Below are positions 19,119 to 28,955 of a DNA stretch of 60,000 bases, in pieces. The notes beneath the pieces were generated by a model. That model did not search any database. It was not told the origin of the DNA and saw nothing but the letters and a program-made list of their open reading frames with translations. Origin of the DNA: Strigamia acuminata (Eukaryota > Arthropoda > Chilopoda > Geophilomorpha > Linotaeniidae); NCBI GenBank assembly GCA_949358305.1, contig OX442320.1, forward strand, positions 3,986,259 to 4,046,258. The letters run 5' to 3'. Both the position numbers and the translations under genes were made by a program. Position 1 is the stretch's first letter. Each line of letters opens with the position of its first letter.

Positions 19119-22100
19119 TTAGTTCTTCCCCACGACTTTGCCGTCCCGAATGAACGGATTATTGTTTCGTCGTGGTCGAAGGTTGATTTTCGACGTGCGT
19201 GTAGATCGTGACTCTACTTGCTCGTTCATCTCCGATGTGTTGGCATTTTTCTCATTATTAATTTTTTTATTTTCCGTTTCAGAAGTACATTCTTCTGCTT
19301 CCTCCCTCTCCGAAATTGCTTGCTCCGGCTGAGCTGGAGCCTCGTCGGCTGGGGATTCGGCATCGAAGAATTCATCCTCGTTCTCCGCTATATTTTCAGC
19401 TTCATTTGTTTTTTGGAACGTGTCGACCACGGTGCCCCCTTGGCCGCTGTGTGTCTGACCTTCCAGCCAGATTTCTTGGGGAAACTCTGGCAGATATGGC
19501 CTTAAATCTCGGCCATGTATCGACTGAAAATTTTTGTTGTCCTCTAAGCGGCGTAGTTGGTATGCGTTGCCGCCGTGTTCGGCCACAATTACATAGGGAC
19601 CGTCCCTCTTGTCGGCTAAACCTGCGGCGATGCCCCTCGCTGCATTGGACAACGTGTGTGCCTCCTTCCACACTAGATCATTCACTTTAAAGTTCGCGAA
19701 AGCGAGATCGCCTTCTTTATCTGCGATTCTTTCTCTCATGTTGAAAATATGCGCCATCATATGCTGGTATGTGTCGGATATAGTCTGTTCCAACCGGCAC
19801 ACGTACTCGTGTGGGCTCGATGGGTCTAATACGTTAACAGCTTCGGCAACGCGTGGGTCCCATGGCATCCTTAATTCGCGGGCGAAGTTGAGGTACGCCG
19901 GTGAGAATTCGCGTGTTCTTGACACGGTTGAGCGAATGCTGAAAGCGATTTCTCGCAGGTATTCGTCCCATCGATTGTGAATATCGGTGAATACTGTCAG
20001 CGCATATTTTATGTCTTTATTTAATCTCTCGACTGGGTTTGTCTGAGGATTATACGTGGAGGTGTTTGATGCATCCATTTTAAATTTTCTACAGAAGTCC
20101 TTATATATTCTCGATCGGAATTGGGGGCCGTTATCCGAAATGAGTTTTCTGGGAAACCCAAATCGCATTGCCACGTCGTAAAGGCACTCGACTATGTTTT
20201 CAGCCGAGGGCTTCGCGAGGGCGTACAGCTCCGGCCATCGGGTGGCCACGTCCATAATTACGAGAATATACATGTTCTTGTTTCCCGTTGTGGGCTTGGG
20301 GCCCATCAAGTCTATGCTTAAGCAGTCAAACGGTGCGTAGGGTCCGAGAGACATGGCGTTTCTGGCCACTTTATCTCGCGGTCTGCACGCTTGGCACCGG
20401 GGGCAGTGTCGGATAAATTTCGTTATCTTTTGCCGCGCGCCCGGCCAGAAGAAAAGTTGTTTTACTCGATAAAGGGTCCTCGCCACGCCAGAATGGCTGG
20501 CGAGCGGGTGTCCGTGCATCAGCCACAACAGTCGGGTGTGCAGCGATGCCGGCACGACCACTTTAACCGAGTTTCCCGCTCCGCTGAGGTCATCTTGAAA
20601 CGTCGGGTGGTATTTTACCAGGAGTTCATCATCTATGAGGTAGCTTGTTGCTTCTTTGACGAACTGTTTCCGGCGGTGTGGGTTTGTCATCCCTTCCGGA
20701 AATTCGCCGTTCAGCAAATATTGCGTTATAATTTGACATTTTGTGTCTGCTGCCTGGTGTTCGACGAACTCACGTCTCGTGGGTGGAGCGTATTGTGTTT
20801 TTTCTTCAATTTTTGCTGTGAAGGCGCGTAGTAGTGTTTTGTGGGTTTCTCCGGGGGGCGGAGATTGAATTTCGGATGTTGAATTGTTTGTCCCAGCTGG
20901 CTGGTATGTTCGAGTCCAAAAACCACAAAACGTTCTATCTTCAGGCTCCATCACTGGTAGCTCGTTCGCCTTTCGCAAACGCCATATTCTCCGTGGAGTC
21001 GGGCAGTACAAGAGGTGGGTGTCGTCCTCGCCGTCGTCGTCTGGTCCTTGGGGGTCAGAGGCTGGGGCTCTCGAGAGGGCGTCGGCCACATGATTGTACT
21101 TCCCGGGGCGGTACGTAATTGTTATATCGCACGCCATTAACTCCAGTTGCCATCGTGCGAGTCGGCCGGAGGGTTCCTTGAGCTTCATCAACCAGCTTAG
21201 TGCCTGGTGATCTGTCTGAACCTCGAAGTTCGTGTACTCCAGATAGTCGCGAAATTTCCGAACTGCCCAAATTACGGCTAGGCATTCTAGTTCCGTTGCC
21301 GTATAATTTTTCTCCGCGCCCTGTATTTTTCTGCTTATAAACATACAGGGTACTTCTTGCGAGATTCCGTTGTACACGTGGGTCTGCAGAAGGGCTGCAC
21401 CCAGTCCGATTTTACTCGCGTCGGTGTGCAACACGAACGGTCGGTTTAGGTCCGGCAATGGCATCTTTTCGACGTCAGCCAGCATTTGCTTGATAGTGCT
21501 AAATGCGGCCTCGCACTGGACCGTCCACTCAAACTCTTTATCCGTTCGTAAGAGATCCGTTATAGGCGCGGCCACTTCAGCCAGACCAGAGAGTAGTCGG
21601 CCGAAGAAATTGACCATGCCCATGAATCTCTGGACACCTTTTATATCTTCGGGGGCGGGGAATCCGTTTATTGCTTTGACTTTTTCGGGGTCAATCGCGA
21701 TTCCCTCGACTCCTATTCGATATCCTAGGAAGGCAAGCTCTTTCCTGCAAAACTTGCTCTTCCCTGGATGGATGTGGAGTCCTGCCTTGGCTAGGCGAGA
21801 GACCACTCTATCGATGTGGTCTATATGTTCTTCGAATGTGTCCGACGTTATTATGATGTCGTCGAGATACGCCCACACGAAGTCGTGCAGCATATCTCCC
21901 AACACGCTTTCGATCAGTTTCTGGAACGTGCTCGGGGCGTTTACAAGCCCGAACGGCATCACGTTGAACATTAGTCTTCCTATCGGGGAGTAGAAAGCCG
22001 TTTTCAGTTTGTCTTCGGGTTTTAGCTCCACTTGCCAATACCCCTTTGACAGGTCCATGGTGGTTACCCACTTGAACGGGCTCAGTTCCCGGAGGATCGA

Positions 22101-23249
22101 GTCTATAGACGGCATCTGAATCGGGTCTATAACCGTTATCGCGTTCAGGGGGCGATAATCAATGCATAGTCGAGGTTCCGAGCCTGGACGCATCACCAGG
22201 ACGATCCGCATGGCGTATTCGCCCAGGGCTTGCGTTACTATGCCCTTGTCGAGCATGTCTTGGCACATTTGCGTCACGATGTCTCTTTTCTGGGGGTTCA
22301 TCCCCTTGTAAGGCACTCGAATCGGCTTGTCTGTGGTTAAGACTATTTCGTGTGTTGCTTCCGTCGTTCGACCAGGTGTCTTGGTCAGAATTCTTTCATG
22401 CTTTCGAAGCACTCGCCTTAGTAGCGATGCCTCGTTAACACGCAGTGCTGCCTCCTCGACCAGGGTGTCCACGACGTTACTCCTCTGTAATTCCAGAGTG
22501 AAGGCTGCGAAATCGTAATCTTGGACGAATTTTCGCAATCCTCTTCCGTATTCCTCTTTGTCCTTGGCTTCGTCCAGTAATTTTTGGGGAACTACGGGGA
22601 CTGACCGTTCTCCCTCGGGACTTATCCAGTTCCATGAACGGGTTATCGGGTTTGGCTGAATTTTCAGTTTCGCCATGATGTCCATCCCTAGGAGGAATAC
22701 TTTGTCGTGGGATGGCAAGACTATGAAGGGGTGGGACAGGTTCCCCCCCGTCCAGTCGATCATGATGCGAACTACGCCCTTCGGCTTGACGTAGCCGTTG
22801 GCGGTGAGCAATTCTACGTTCGCGTTCACTTGTGCCACCTTCTTTCCAATATCCAAGTCTTTTACTATATCTTCGGATATGAATGAACGATCCGCTCCTG
22901 AATCCAGTAGACCGAACAATTTTTGGTTTTCTATCTCCACTGGCAGCATACACAGAGTTTCGCAATGTGCTTTCGTGACATTGCAGTGAAATACGCGTAA
23001 TGTCTGGGGCTCAACCTCCAGATTGAACGGAAGGTCCGTCCAATCCATGTCGACCTCCGGTTTCGTTCTCACTTGCATACTCGTTAACGTCACTTTTTCC
23101 TCCTTCTTCGGAACGATCTGTATGCGGTCTTTGATCTGTGCCTCTGCCAAGGCATGACCTGCGGGTCCAGTGTGATATTTCTTCTTTTTAATTTCCGCGG
23201 CTGGCGCAGACGAAGCTGAATTTATTTCGGCGACGCCTGCGCTTGGAAG
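19119..23249 (-). CDS. pol: Retroelement pol, reached by -1 frameshift
   Basis: The frame is open from 23249 to the stop at 19119 (1376 codons). The domains in order are protease (DSGA near residue 115 from the shift site), reverse transcriptase (YLDD), RNase H (HTDAS), and integrase with an HHCC finger (HSG...CPRCQAC) and a DDE core. It ends with a GPY/F-like module (DGPYVIVAEHG). It makes the replication enzymes of the element. There is no convincing own start: the first ATG-like codon is weak, and the frame overlaps the end of gag in -1 phase, so expression as Gag-Pol is most likely. It appears intact. Confidence 0.93.
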   Translation of the reverse strand, partial: LPSAGVAEINSASSAPAAEIKKKKYHTGPAGHALAEAQIKDRIQIVPKKEEKVTLTSMQVRTKPEVDMDWTDLPFNLEVEPQTLRVFHCNVTKAHCETLCMLPVEIENQKLFGLLDSGADRSFISEDIVKDLDIGKKVAQVNANVELLTANGYVKPKGVVRIMIDWTGGNLSHPFIVLPSHDKVFLLGMDIMAKLKIQPNPITRSWNWISPEGERSVPVVPQKLLDEAKDKEEYGRGLRKFVQDYDFAAFTLELQRSNVVDTLVEEAALRVNEASLLRRVLRKHERILTKTPGRTTEATHEIVLTTDKPIRVPYKGMNPQKRDIVTQMCQDMLDKGIVTQALGEYAMRIVLVMRPGSEPRLCIDYRPLNAITVIDPIQMPSIDSILRELSPFKWVTTMDLSKGYWQVELKPEDKLKTAFYSPIGRLMFNVMPFGLVNAPSTFQKLIESVLGDMLHDFVWAYLDDIIITSDTFEEHIDHIDRVVSRLAKAGLHIHPGKSKFCRKELAFLGYRIGVEGIAIDPEKVKAINGFPAPEDIKGVQRFMGMVNFFGRLLSGLAEVAAPITDLLRTDKEFEWTVQCEAAFSTIKQMLADVEKMPLPDLNRPFVLHTDASKIGLGAALLQTHVYNGISQEVPCMFISRKIQGAEKNYTATELECLAVIWAVRKFRDYLEYTNFEVQTDHQALSWLMKLKEPSGRLARWQLELMACDITITYRPGKYNHVADALSRAPASDPQGPDDDGEDDTHLLYCPTPRRIWRLRKANELPVMEPEDRTFCGFWTRTYQPAGTNNSTSEIQSPPPGETHKTLLRAFTAKIEEKTQYAPPTRREFVEHQAADTKCQIITQYLLNGEFPEGMTNPHRRKQFVKEATSYLIDDELLVKYHPTFQDDLSGAGNSVKVVVPASLHTRLLWLMHGHPLASHSGVARTLYRVKQLFFWPGARQKITKFIRHCPRCQACRPRDKVARNAMSLGPYAPFDCLSIDLMGPKPTTGNKNMYILVIMDVATRWPELYALAKPSAENIVECLYDVAMRFGFPRKLISDNGPQFRSRIYKDFCRKFKMDASNTSTYNPQTNPVERLNKDIKYALTVFTDIHNRWDEYLREIAFSIRSTVSRTREFSPAYLNFARELRMPWDPRVAEAVNVLDPSSPHEYVCRLEQTISDTYQHMMAHIFNMRERIADKEGDLAFANFKVNDLVWKEAHTLSNAARGIAAGLADKRDGPYVIVAEHGGNAYQLRRLEDNKNFQSIHGRDLRPYLPEFPQEIWLEGQTHSGQGGTVVDTFQKTNEAENIAENEDEFFDAESPADEAPAQPEQAISEREEAEECTSETENKKINNEKNANTSEMNEQVESRSTRTSKINLRPRRNNNPFIRDGKVVGKN

Positions 23250-26200
23250 TTTTTTGCCAGATCAGTTCTTAACTCCATCATCATTTTCATCATGGTTTGC
23301 ATGATGTCCTTTTCTTTGACGGTTTTCTCACATTTATCTGAGTAGTGGCCGTATTCTCCACAGCTGTAACATTTGATGTTACTTTTATCCCCTGTGGGAG
23401 TGAATCCCGGTTTTTTCGGGACGAAGGGCGTCGGGAATCGTCTTTTTCCTCCCAATGCTTCTCTCGCTTTTGTTGCTTGCACGTGTGCTCTGAATTGTGT
23501 GATTGCCAAGGCCCGGTGTGCATGGTGCAAATAGGGACCTTGATCGTCGCATCCCGTCGATAAGTTTTCGAGGTGCTCATTTAGGGCTTCCTCGTCGCTC
23601 GATGCTGGCTCCTCTTCTTTAGCCGTGGCGAGAGGTGTTGTCTCTTCGACTTTCTCCATCTGGGTGGAGTCCGTCGAGGTCACCTGCATCGCCGTCGCTG
23701 CCGGTGCTTTCTTTGGGGCAGCTATCGGGTTGGCTGGAAGAATACTGCCTGCTTTAGGCGTCAGCATTCGTCCGAAGGATGCTTCGGTGAGACTCATTAT
23801 GCCGCTCAAATATTCACTTGGCCTCATTAATTTTTCTGAGGTCTTGTGGCGTTCGGCGCTCGTCTGCAACCGCTTCTCGTGCGCGTCAGCTTCTTCCGGG
23901 GGCAGAGTGGCGTAATACCGCTGTTCTATTTCTAACGTGTTTGTTAGAAGATAGTTACTGACATCTTGGTAATCGCCAGTGCGGGGTGCACGCATGTCTA
24001 GCAGAATTCTTTGCGAGTGGGCCGATAATCCTCCGTAAAAGATCATCGTAAAACCAGCGGGGTTTATTTCGTACGGCGCTCTTGCAAACAGGAGTTTCGC
24101 TCGGGCGTCGTAGTCGGCTAATGTTTCTCCTGGGGCTTGTCGTAGACCCCGTAATTTGTTACTGATCTCGTCTGGAGTCTCGCCGTATCGGAGATCGAAA
24201 CGGACGAGAAAATCGTCCCAGGTTGGGTTTTTCAGTCCCTGGTACCATTCTCGAGCTGACCCCGTAGTTAGCTCCACTAGCCCGTGGGTTAGCATGTCGG
24301 CGACGGTGGCTTTTGTCGCTTTCTTGATACGCATTACTTCGTCCAGGAAGCGGTCTCCGGCCTTCCACGAACCGTCAAATCGCGTTTGAATATAGTGTTG
24401 CCAGCGGATGTTACCCGTGGCTTCACTGCTTGGTTCGTTTCGTACGCCATATTTGCGCTTAACCCTCTCTCCAGCGCGATTATGTTCGTCGCCTGGATGG
24501 CCTAGATCGATTCCTTCTCTTCTGAAAGAGTTCAGCAGGGCTCGGCCTAGCTCAGACATCGTGTAATGTCGGCCAGATGAGTCCTGAAAGTTCCCTTCCT
24601 CTGAACGAGGGTTGGAGCTCCGGGAAGAGCGGTCTGAAGCATTCGGCCGGTTCGACCGGTGCCCATCGCTGCCTTCTTGACTCCTTCCTGTAGACGGTCG
24701 ACTCGGATGGTCGTCGTCCGACGAATCGGAGGGCTCGGAGGGATCTCCTTGGGGGTGAAACCTCGGCCCTCTCGGTGGGGTCTCTCCGCCAGCCTTCTTC
24801 TGTTTCGAGCCTTCGGATGGCGGCGGCTCCCCTCCGTCGTTGTTCTCGCAAAAAGAATGCCATCTGTTTTCCTCGCTCTCGGGGCGTTCCCGATTTTTAT
24901 TTGCGTTTTTCTTTTCGAGTAACGCGTCGATGGCTGCTCCCGTCTCGGATCTTTTTGAGGGGTGACGGTCCTTTGTTTTTGGGACCGATCCGTCTCTCTT
25001 TTGAGATTTCCCCCTTTTTGCCGTTTTTGCCGGCTTTGCTGCATCTTCTCCTGTGTCGGTATCAGAGCCGCTTGGGGGTTCTGACTTCCGTTTCGGGTTT
25101 TCTTCCCTTTTCTTCCTGCCCGAGACACCTTGTTCGTACTCTTTTTGGAACTTTTCTGTTTCTTTCTCCCAGTTTTCGGCTTCCCATCTTTTTTGCTCAT
25201 CTATTATGGCTTGTTTCTTTGCTTTGTACTCTTCGGTCCATCTGACTCGGTCCCATTCCTCTTTCTCTTTCAGGAACTGTTCCTTTTCTTTTCTGGCTTC
25301 CTCTTCTCTCAACCTCTCGCGATGTTGTTCTTCCCATTTTTGGTGTTGTAAAATGGCTTCTTCTCGCAACATTTGTAGCTTTTCTGCTTTTCTTTGAGCT
25401 ACGAGCGCTTGAAATTGGTCCTCGTACTCTTGAGCTTCTCGATGTCGCCCTTCCACCGTGGCGTTCCATTCTTTTCGAATTTTAGCTTCTCGTTCCTCCC
25501 TCATTTTTTGGACCAGTTTTTCTGTTCTCTCGGTGGTTCTTCTTTCGCGTTGCTCCCTTTCTTCCTCTTCCTTCCAGAGTTCTCGCCGCTCTGCGCTCAG
25601 TCTTCGTTGGCGATTAGTCGCTTCTTGTCTGGCTTCTTCGCGGGCCTTCTCTCTGGATTGGTGAAGTGCCCGGTTGGGGTCTGGCGCGAAACCTCCGGTG
25701 TCACTGGGCGTTACCTGGGGCATGGGCGTCTCCGCTGCTGGTCTTGCGACCGGCGTCGGGGCTTGTGCCGCGCAGATAGCGTCAGTGAGTAGAGTAATCG
25801 ATTCCCAGACTGACGTTCCTACTGGAATGTCTATCATCGCTTTCAGTTGGGCAGCTTGCCGTGTCAACCGAATTAGGTGAGATACCTCGAAGGAAACAAC
25901 CGCAGGACTCGCCGTAACTCGGGGGGTTATCGGGGTCCCGCCGTCGTTTTTTCGTGGGGTTTGCTCCACGGACGTCTGAGCCGTGGGTGGCGATGGGTTC
26001 GTGCCGACCGTGACCGTTATTTTCGGAGCTTCATTCGTCTCCTCGGTCATCAATATCGATACTCGTCCTGGCGATACGTCGCGAATTTCTTCTCGATTTT
26101 CTATGGCTTCCGGATCGGTATCCTCGAAGGGTTGCATATTCAAGGGAACCCGCTCTCGCTCTGGCCCGTCTAGGGCCGCGAGCGATGCAGCTTGCTCCTC

Positions 26201-26362
26201 TTTCTGCGCCTTCGCTCTCCTTTTATTCGCTCGGGCTTTCGCCTTTGCGGACATTTCAGGGACGGGACCATCCGATCTCAGGTGGTAGTCGGAGGTCCTT
26301 TTTCCCTTCTCGGGCATTCTCTGCTCGGTTTCAGACGTGGATTGCTCGTCTTTGTCTGACAT
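23222..26362 (-). CDS. gag: Retroelement gag, unusually long
   Basis: This encodes 1046 residues, roughly two to three times a usual Ty3/Gypsy Gag. The N-terminal third is disordered and charged. Residues of about 220-460 form a very long Glu/Arg/Lys-rich, coiled-coil-like segment. A Ser/Arg/Gly-rich linker follows, then a Retrotrans_gag-like capsid region (ARAKLLFARAPYEINP) at about 700-850. One CCHC zinc knuckle (CYSCGEYGHYSDKC) lies near the C-terminus. It forms the particle and binds the RNA. The start is the ATG at 26362, 95 bases inside the LTR boundary. Confidence 0.92.
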   Translation of the reverse strand: MSDKDEQSTSETEQRMPEKGKRTSDYHLRSDGPVPEMSAKAKARANKRRAKAQKEEQAASLAALDGPERERVPLNMQPFEDTDPEAIENREEIRDVSPGRVSILMTEETNEAPKITVTVGTNPSPPTAQTSVEQTPRKNDGGTPITPRVTASPAVVSFEVSHLIRLTRQAAQLKAMIDIPVGTSVWESITLLTDAICAAQAPTPVARPAAETPMPQVTPSDTGGFAPDPNRALHQSREKAREEARQEATNRQRRLSAERRELWKEEEEREQRERRTTERTEKLVQKMREEREAKIRKEWNATVEGRHREAQEYEDQFQALVAQRKAEKLQMLREEAILQHQKWEEQHRERLREEEARKEKEQFLKEKEEWDRVRWTEEYKAKKQAIIDEQKRWEAENWEKETEKFQKEYEQGVSGRKKREENPKRKSEPPSGSDTDTGEDAAKPAKTAKRGKSQKRDGSVPKTKDRHPSKRSETGAAIDALLEKKNANKNRERPESEENRWHSFCENNDGGEPPPSEGSKQKKAGGETPPRGPRFHPQGDPSEPSDSSDDDHPSRPSTGRSQEGSDGHRSNRPNASDRSSRSSNPRSEEGNFQDSSGRHYTMSELGRALLNSFRREGIDLGHPGDEHNRAGERVKRKYGVRNEPSSEATGNIRWQHYIQTRFDGSWKAGDRFLDEVMRIKKATKATVADMLTHGLVELTTGSAREWYQGLKNPTWDDFLVRFDLRYGETPDEISNKLRGLRQAPGETLADYDARAKLLFARAPYEINPAGFTMIFYGGLSAHSQRILLDMRAPRTGDYQDVSNYLLTNTLEIEQRYYATLPPEEADAHEKRLQTSAERHKTSEKLMRPSEYLSGIMSLTEASFGRMLTPKAGSILPANPIAAPKKAPAATAMQVTSTDSTQMEKVEETTPLATAKEEEPASSDEEALNEHLENLSTGCDDQGPYLHHAHRALAITQFRAHVQATKAREALGGKRRFPTPFVPKKPGFTPTGDKSNIKCYSCGEYGHYSDKCEKTVKEKDIMQTMMKMMMELRTDLAKNFQAQASPK
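23249..23255 (-). promoter_or_regulatory. -1 ribosomal frameshift heptamer A AAA AAC
   Basis: In the gag frame the minus strand reads GCA AAA AAC, a canonical X XXY YYZ slippery site, ten codons before the gag stop. In the -1 frame a TGA lies only nine bases upstream of the AAA AAA codons, and the frame is open from there through pol. This is the expected geometry. Confidence 0.75.
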
Positions 26363-26436
26363 TTTCTTTCGGTAATTCTACGATTTGGGTTATCTTATTG
26401 AGAGATCACAAGTTCAGATTTGAGATTTATTTCTAA

Positions 26437-26454
26437 ATCCCGGACAGACCCCCA
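26437..26454 (-). other. Primer-binding site, tRNA-Pro-like
   Basis: Two bases inside the 5' LTR the minus strand reads TGGGGGTCTGTCCGGGAT. It begins with TGG as a PBS must. It matches the common tRNA-Pro PBS at 15 of 18 positions, and the three differences lie together in the acceptor stem. Confidence 0.65.
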
Positions 26455-26456
26455 CG

Positions 26457-27276
26457 TGTCGCGTCCTACTTGGTATAGGTTTAAATAGCGCTAACGTGTA
26501 ATACTTTACCTGTGATCAATTATGTAAATACCCAAATGAATACCAAATGTATGTAAATAAACAGGTAATTTATTCACCAGGCTTTATGCCTTTAAAATAC
26601 ACTCAGTAATAATTCTAGAGTCGACGTGGTCAGCGTCGAACAAAGGATTTCTCAAGATGGCGTCGTCGATTCCGCGTGGTCGGCGGAACAAAGGCGGCGT
26701 CTCGAGTTGTCGTTAATTCGTCACGGATTCGTCTTCACGGACGCGGTGGAATGCTCTTTCGAGTCTTCTATCCGTGCCTGTTGTCTAGGGTTTGTTTAGC
26801 GTCGCAGAGGCCTCGTCTAGGAACTTTGGGGTTCCCTACAAAGCACTCGGACACTTACTTCGGCGAATAATCGTCTGGGCGATTATTCTGGGTGATTTCA
26901 CAAGGGCTATTCTCGTGCTTTCGCAGGAATAGCTCGCAAGTGACTTCGTGAGAGTTACAGTTTGCACTTTACTCAGCGATCCTCGATCAATCCTAACTTG
27001 TAGTTGAAGTTGGCCTGACGGTGAGGTAGTTGCTGTGTTCTTGGTGTCGTTTGTGTAAGTTCTGACTTTAGGCGGGAAACACAGCCTTTTATGCAGTGGG
27101 GTGAAGGGCCGGCGATCAACCAATGGGGGCTGACCATCAGCCGCTTCCTCCCCCTCGGGGCACACACCTGCCATGGGGAGGTGGAGCCAACTCGGGGGGG
27201 AACGACTCTTCAATCACAGTGACTCAGAGGACAAGCATCCGCCCTGGGGGGACACTTATCCAACTGGGTCACCACA
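26457..27276 (-). repeat. LTR (5' LTR in element orientation)
   Basis: 820 bp, matching 14409-15228. A TATA-like CATAAAAGG lies on the minus strand at 27085-27093, about 190 bases into the LTR. It would drive element transcription toward lower coordinates, away from the T4 3' half. Confidence 0.93.
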
Positions 27277-27280
27277 TGTT
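27277..27280. repeat. Target-site duplication TGTT, right
   Basis: Pairs with 14405-14408. Confidence 0.85.
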
Positions 27281-28828
27281 ATCTTGACAAACAATTCCAT
27301 TTCTGAAATATCTGATTACGATTTACGATATACGAAACCTCTATCGAAAAAGCCGATGATCGAACCAATTATACATTTGTATTTTAATCCTGTAATTTGT
27401 TCGTGTAAAAACAATTGGTTGATCGAACAAAAAGACTATTCGTATCCAGAGGTAATGATGACCGAACCAAAGGTGTGTAAAGCGACATACAGCCGAATTA
27501 AAAGACATACTTCGTTCCTCGATGTTCGAACACTCACGAGGAAACAATTGCTGTGTGAAAATGAAAAAATATGCCTCAGCCAATGCAGTTGTTTTTACAA
27601 TGATGAAGAGTTCATCTACATAATGGATTGTTACAATGTCACGTGGAGTCATCCTGTGCCTACACTTCGAACGAATTTTACGACAATTTTCTTTGACGGT
27701 AACACAAACATTGGACCATTCGTTGCATCGATGTTGATGAACTCGCTAATTCTTCACACACTCCACCTGAATAACAGTGGCTTTACTAGTATCGATCAAC
27801 GTATGTTTGAAGGTGTATCTCTGTTGAAGGAACTTCATTTGGAAGAGAACAATTTGTCTTTTCTCAATGGAAGTGAATTTAAATTTATGACTCGGCTGGA
27901 AAAACTGTTTCTGCATGATAATCAGTTACAACATATATCATCGGATGCCTTCTTGAACTTAACAAAACTCCGACTTTTAACACTTCACAAAAACAGGTTG
28001 GTAAATCCAGAATTCTGGACGATGATGCCTCCTCGGTTATCCGAAATAACATTGAGTGGTAATCAGTTTGTTTGTGATTGTGAATTTATTCTTCCTTTTC
28101 AAGATTGGGTCGCTACGCATCATGCCATTAAGTTTACTGATTTAGATCGCACACATTGTGGAAGTTCAACTGTTTCCATAAATAATATCAATGACACAAG
28201 TTGTTACGAAGTCACTAAATTCAATAAGAATATGGTCTTAAATATTGCACCGTCCATGACCATTTGCCTTTTTTTTGCTGTATTGGTAGTTTTGTGGTTT
28301 TGCTACAGAGTGGAAATGAAAGTGTGGTTGTATTCGCGGTACGGCGTGCAACTGTTTTACAACAAGCAAGATGCTGATACTGGAAAAGTGTACAGTGCTT
28401 TTATTTCATACGCTAACGAAGATGAAGAGTGGGTGGTCGATCAATTGCTACCCCGGTTAGAAGACTACAAACTGTGCATTCATCAAAGAGATTTTCCACT
28501 CGGTGAACAAATTGCCACATCCATTATAAGTGCAGTGGAAAATAGTTGCCGAACCGTTATCATTTTAACTCCAAATTTCCTACAAAGCAAGTGGTGTCTA
28601 TTTGAATTTGAAACCGCACACATTCAATCGCTTAAGGATAAATGTAAAAGACTCGTGGTTGTTCGACTAAAAGACGTAGAAAGTTGTAAACTGCATAAAA
28701 ATCTGAACGCTTATTTGAAAACTAATACATATTTGGACATAGGTGACGCACTGTTTTGGGATAAGCTCAAGTATGCTCTACCAGAACCAGATCATGTTCT
28801 ACAAGAGCAAAGTGAGACTACTTTGTAG
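27281..28828 (+). pseudogene. T4: Toll-like receptor type A, 3' part (disrupted)
   Basis: This has 515 codons plus stop, in frame with the 5' half (12735-14408). It contains the end of the LRR array, a first C-flank (NPVICSCKNNWL), N-flank (CLSQCSCF), second LRR block, second C-flank, membrane helix and a full TIR (SAFISYA, RDFPLG, FW). The combined receptor would be 1073 residues, the same as T7. No other lesion was found. By chance the frame is open back into the LTR to 27173, but the LTR promoter points the other way, so expression of this half is doubtful. Confidence 0.9.
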
Positions 28829-28887
28829 CTTTACACACTGTATCTTCGTAAGATTTGACCTTGGTCAGTTCAAAGCATTGTAATCTA

Positions 28888-28955
28888 CCGTACTTCCTCG
28901 AATAAACGCCGGATAAACGCCTACTTGAATCCGGCGTTTACTCAAGGCACTACGG
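28888..28955. mobile_element. 68-bp palindromic MITE in T4 3' flank
   Basis: The ends CCGTACTTCCTCGAATAAAC and its imperfect complement form a near-complete hairpin. TA lies on both sides (28886-28887 and 28956-28957), and the T2 3' flank has the uninterrupted sequence. Confidence 0.7.

Larger units (their letters stand above)
14409..27276 (-). mobile_element. Complete Ty3/Gypsy LTR retrotransposon, 12,868 bp
   Basis: The element lies antisense to T4. It has 820-bp LTRs at both ends, a 4-bp TGTT duplication, a PBS next to the right LTR and a purine tract next to the left LTR. The minus-strand order is gag, pol (protease, RT, RNase H, integrase) and a third ORF. The integrase after RNase H and a GPY/F-like tail place it in Ty3/Gypsy (Metaviridae). 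The two LTRs show no difference by eye, which indicates very recent insertion. About 380 bases between the pol stop and ORF3 exon 1 (18738-19118) hold no gene. Confidence 0.95.

Noticed and set aside
24547-25792. Alternative frames of 200 and 130 codons within gag
   Set aside because: They arise from repetitive charged codons of the coiled-coil frame; the gag frame carries the capsid and CCHC motifs.
27173-27280. Fusion gene starting in the LTR and continuing into the T4 3' half
   Set aside because: The frame is open, but the LTR promoter points the opposite way and the leading residues are LTR sequence; treated as chance.
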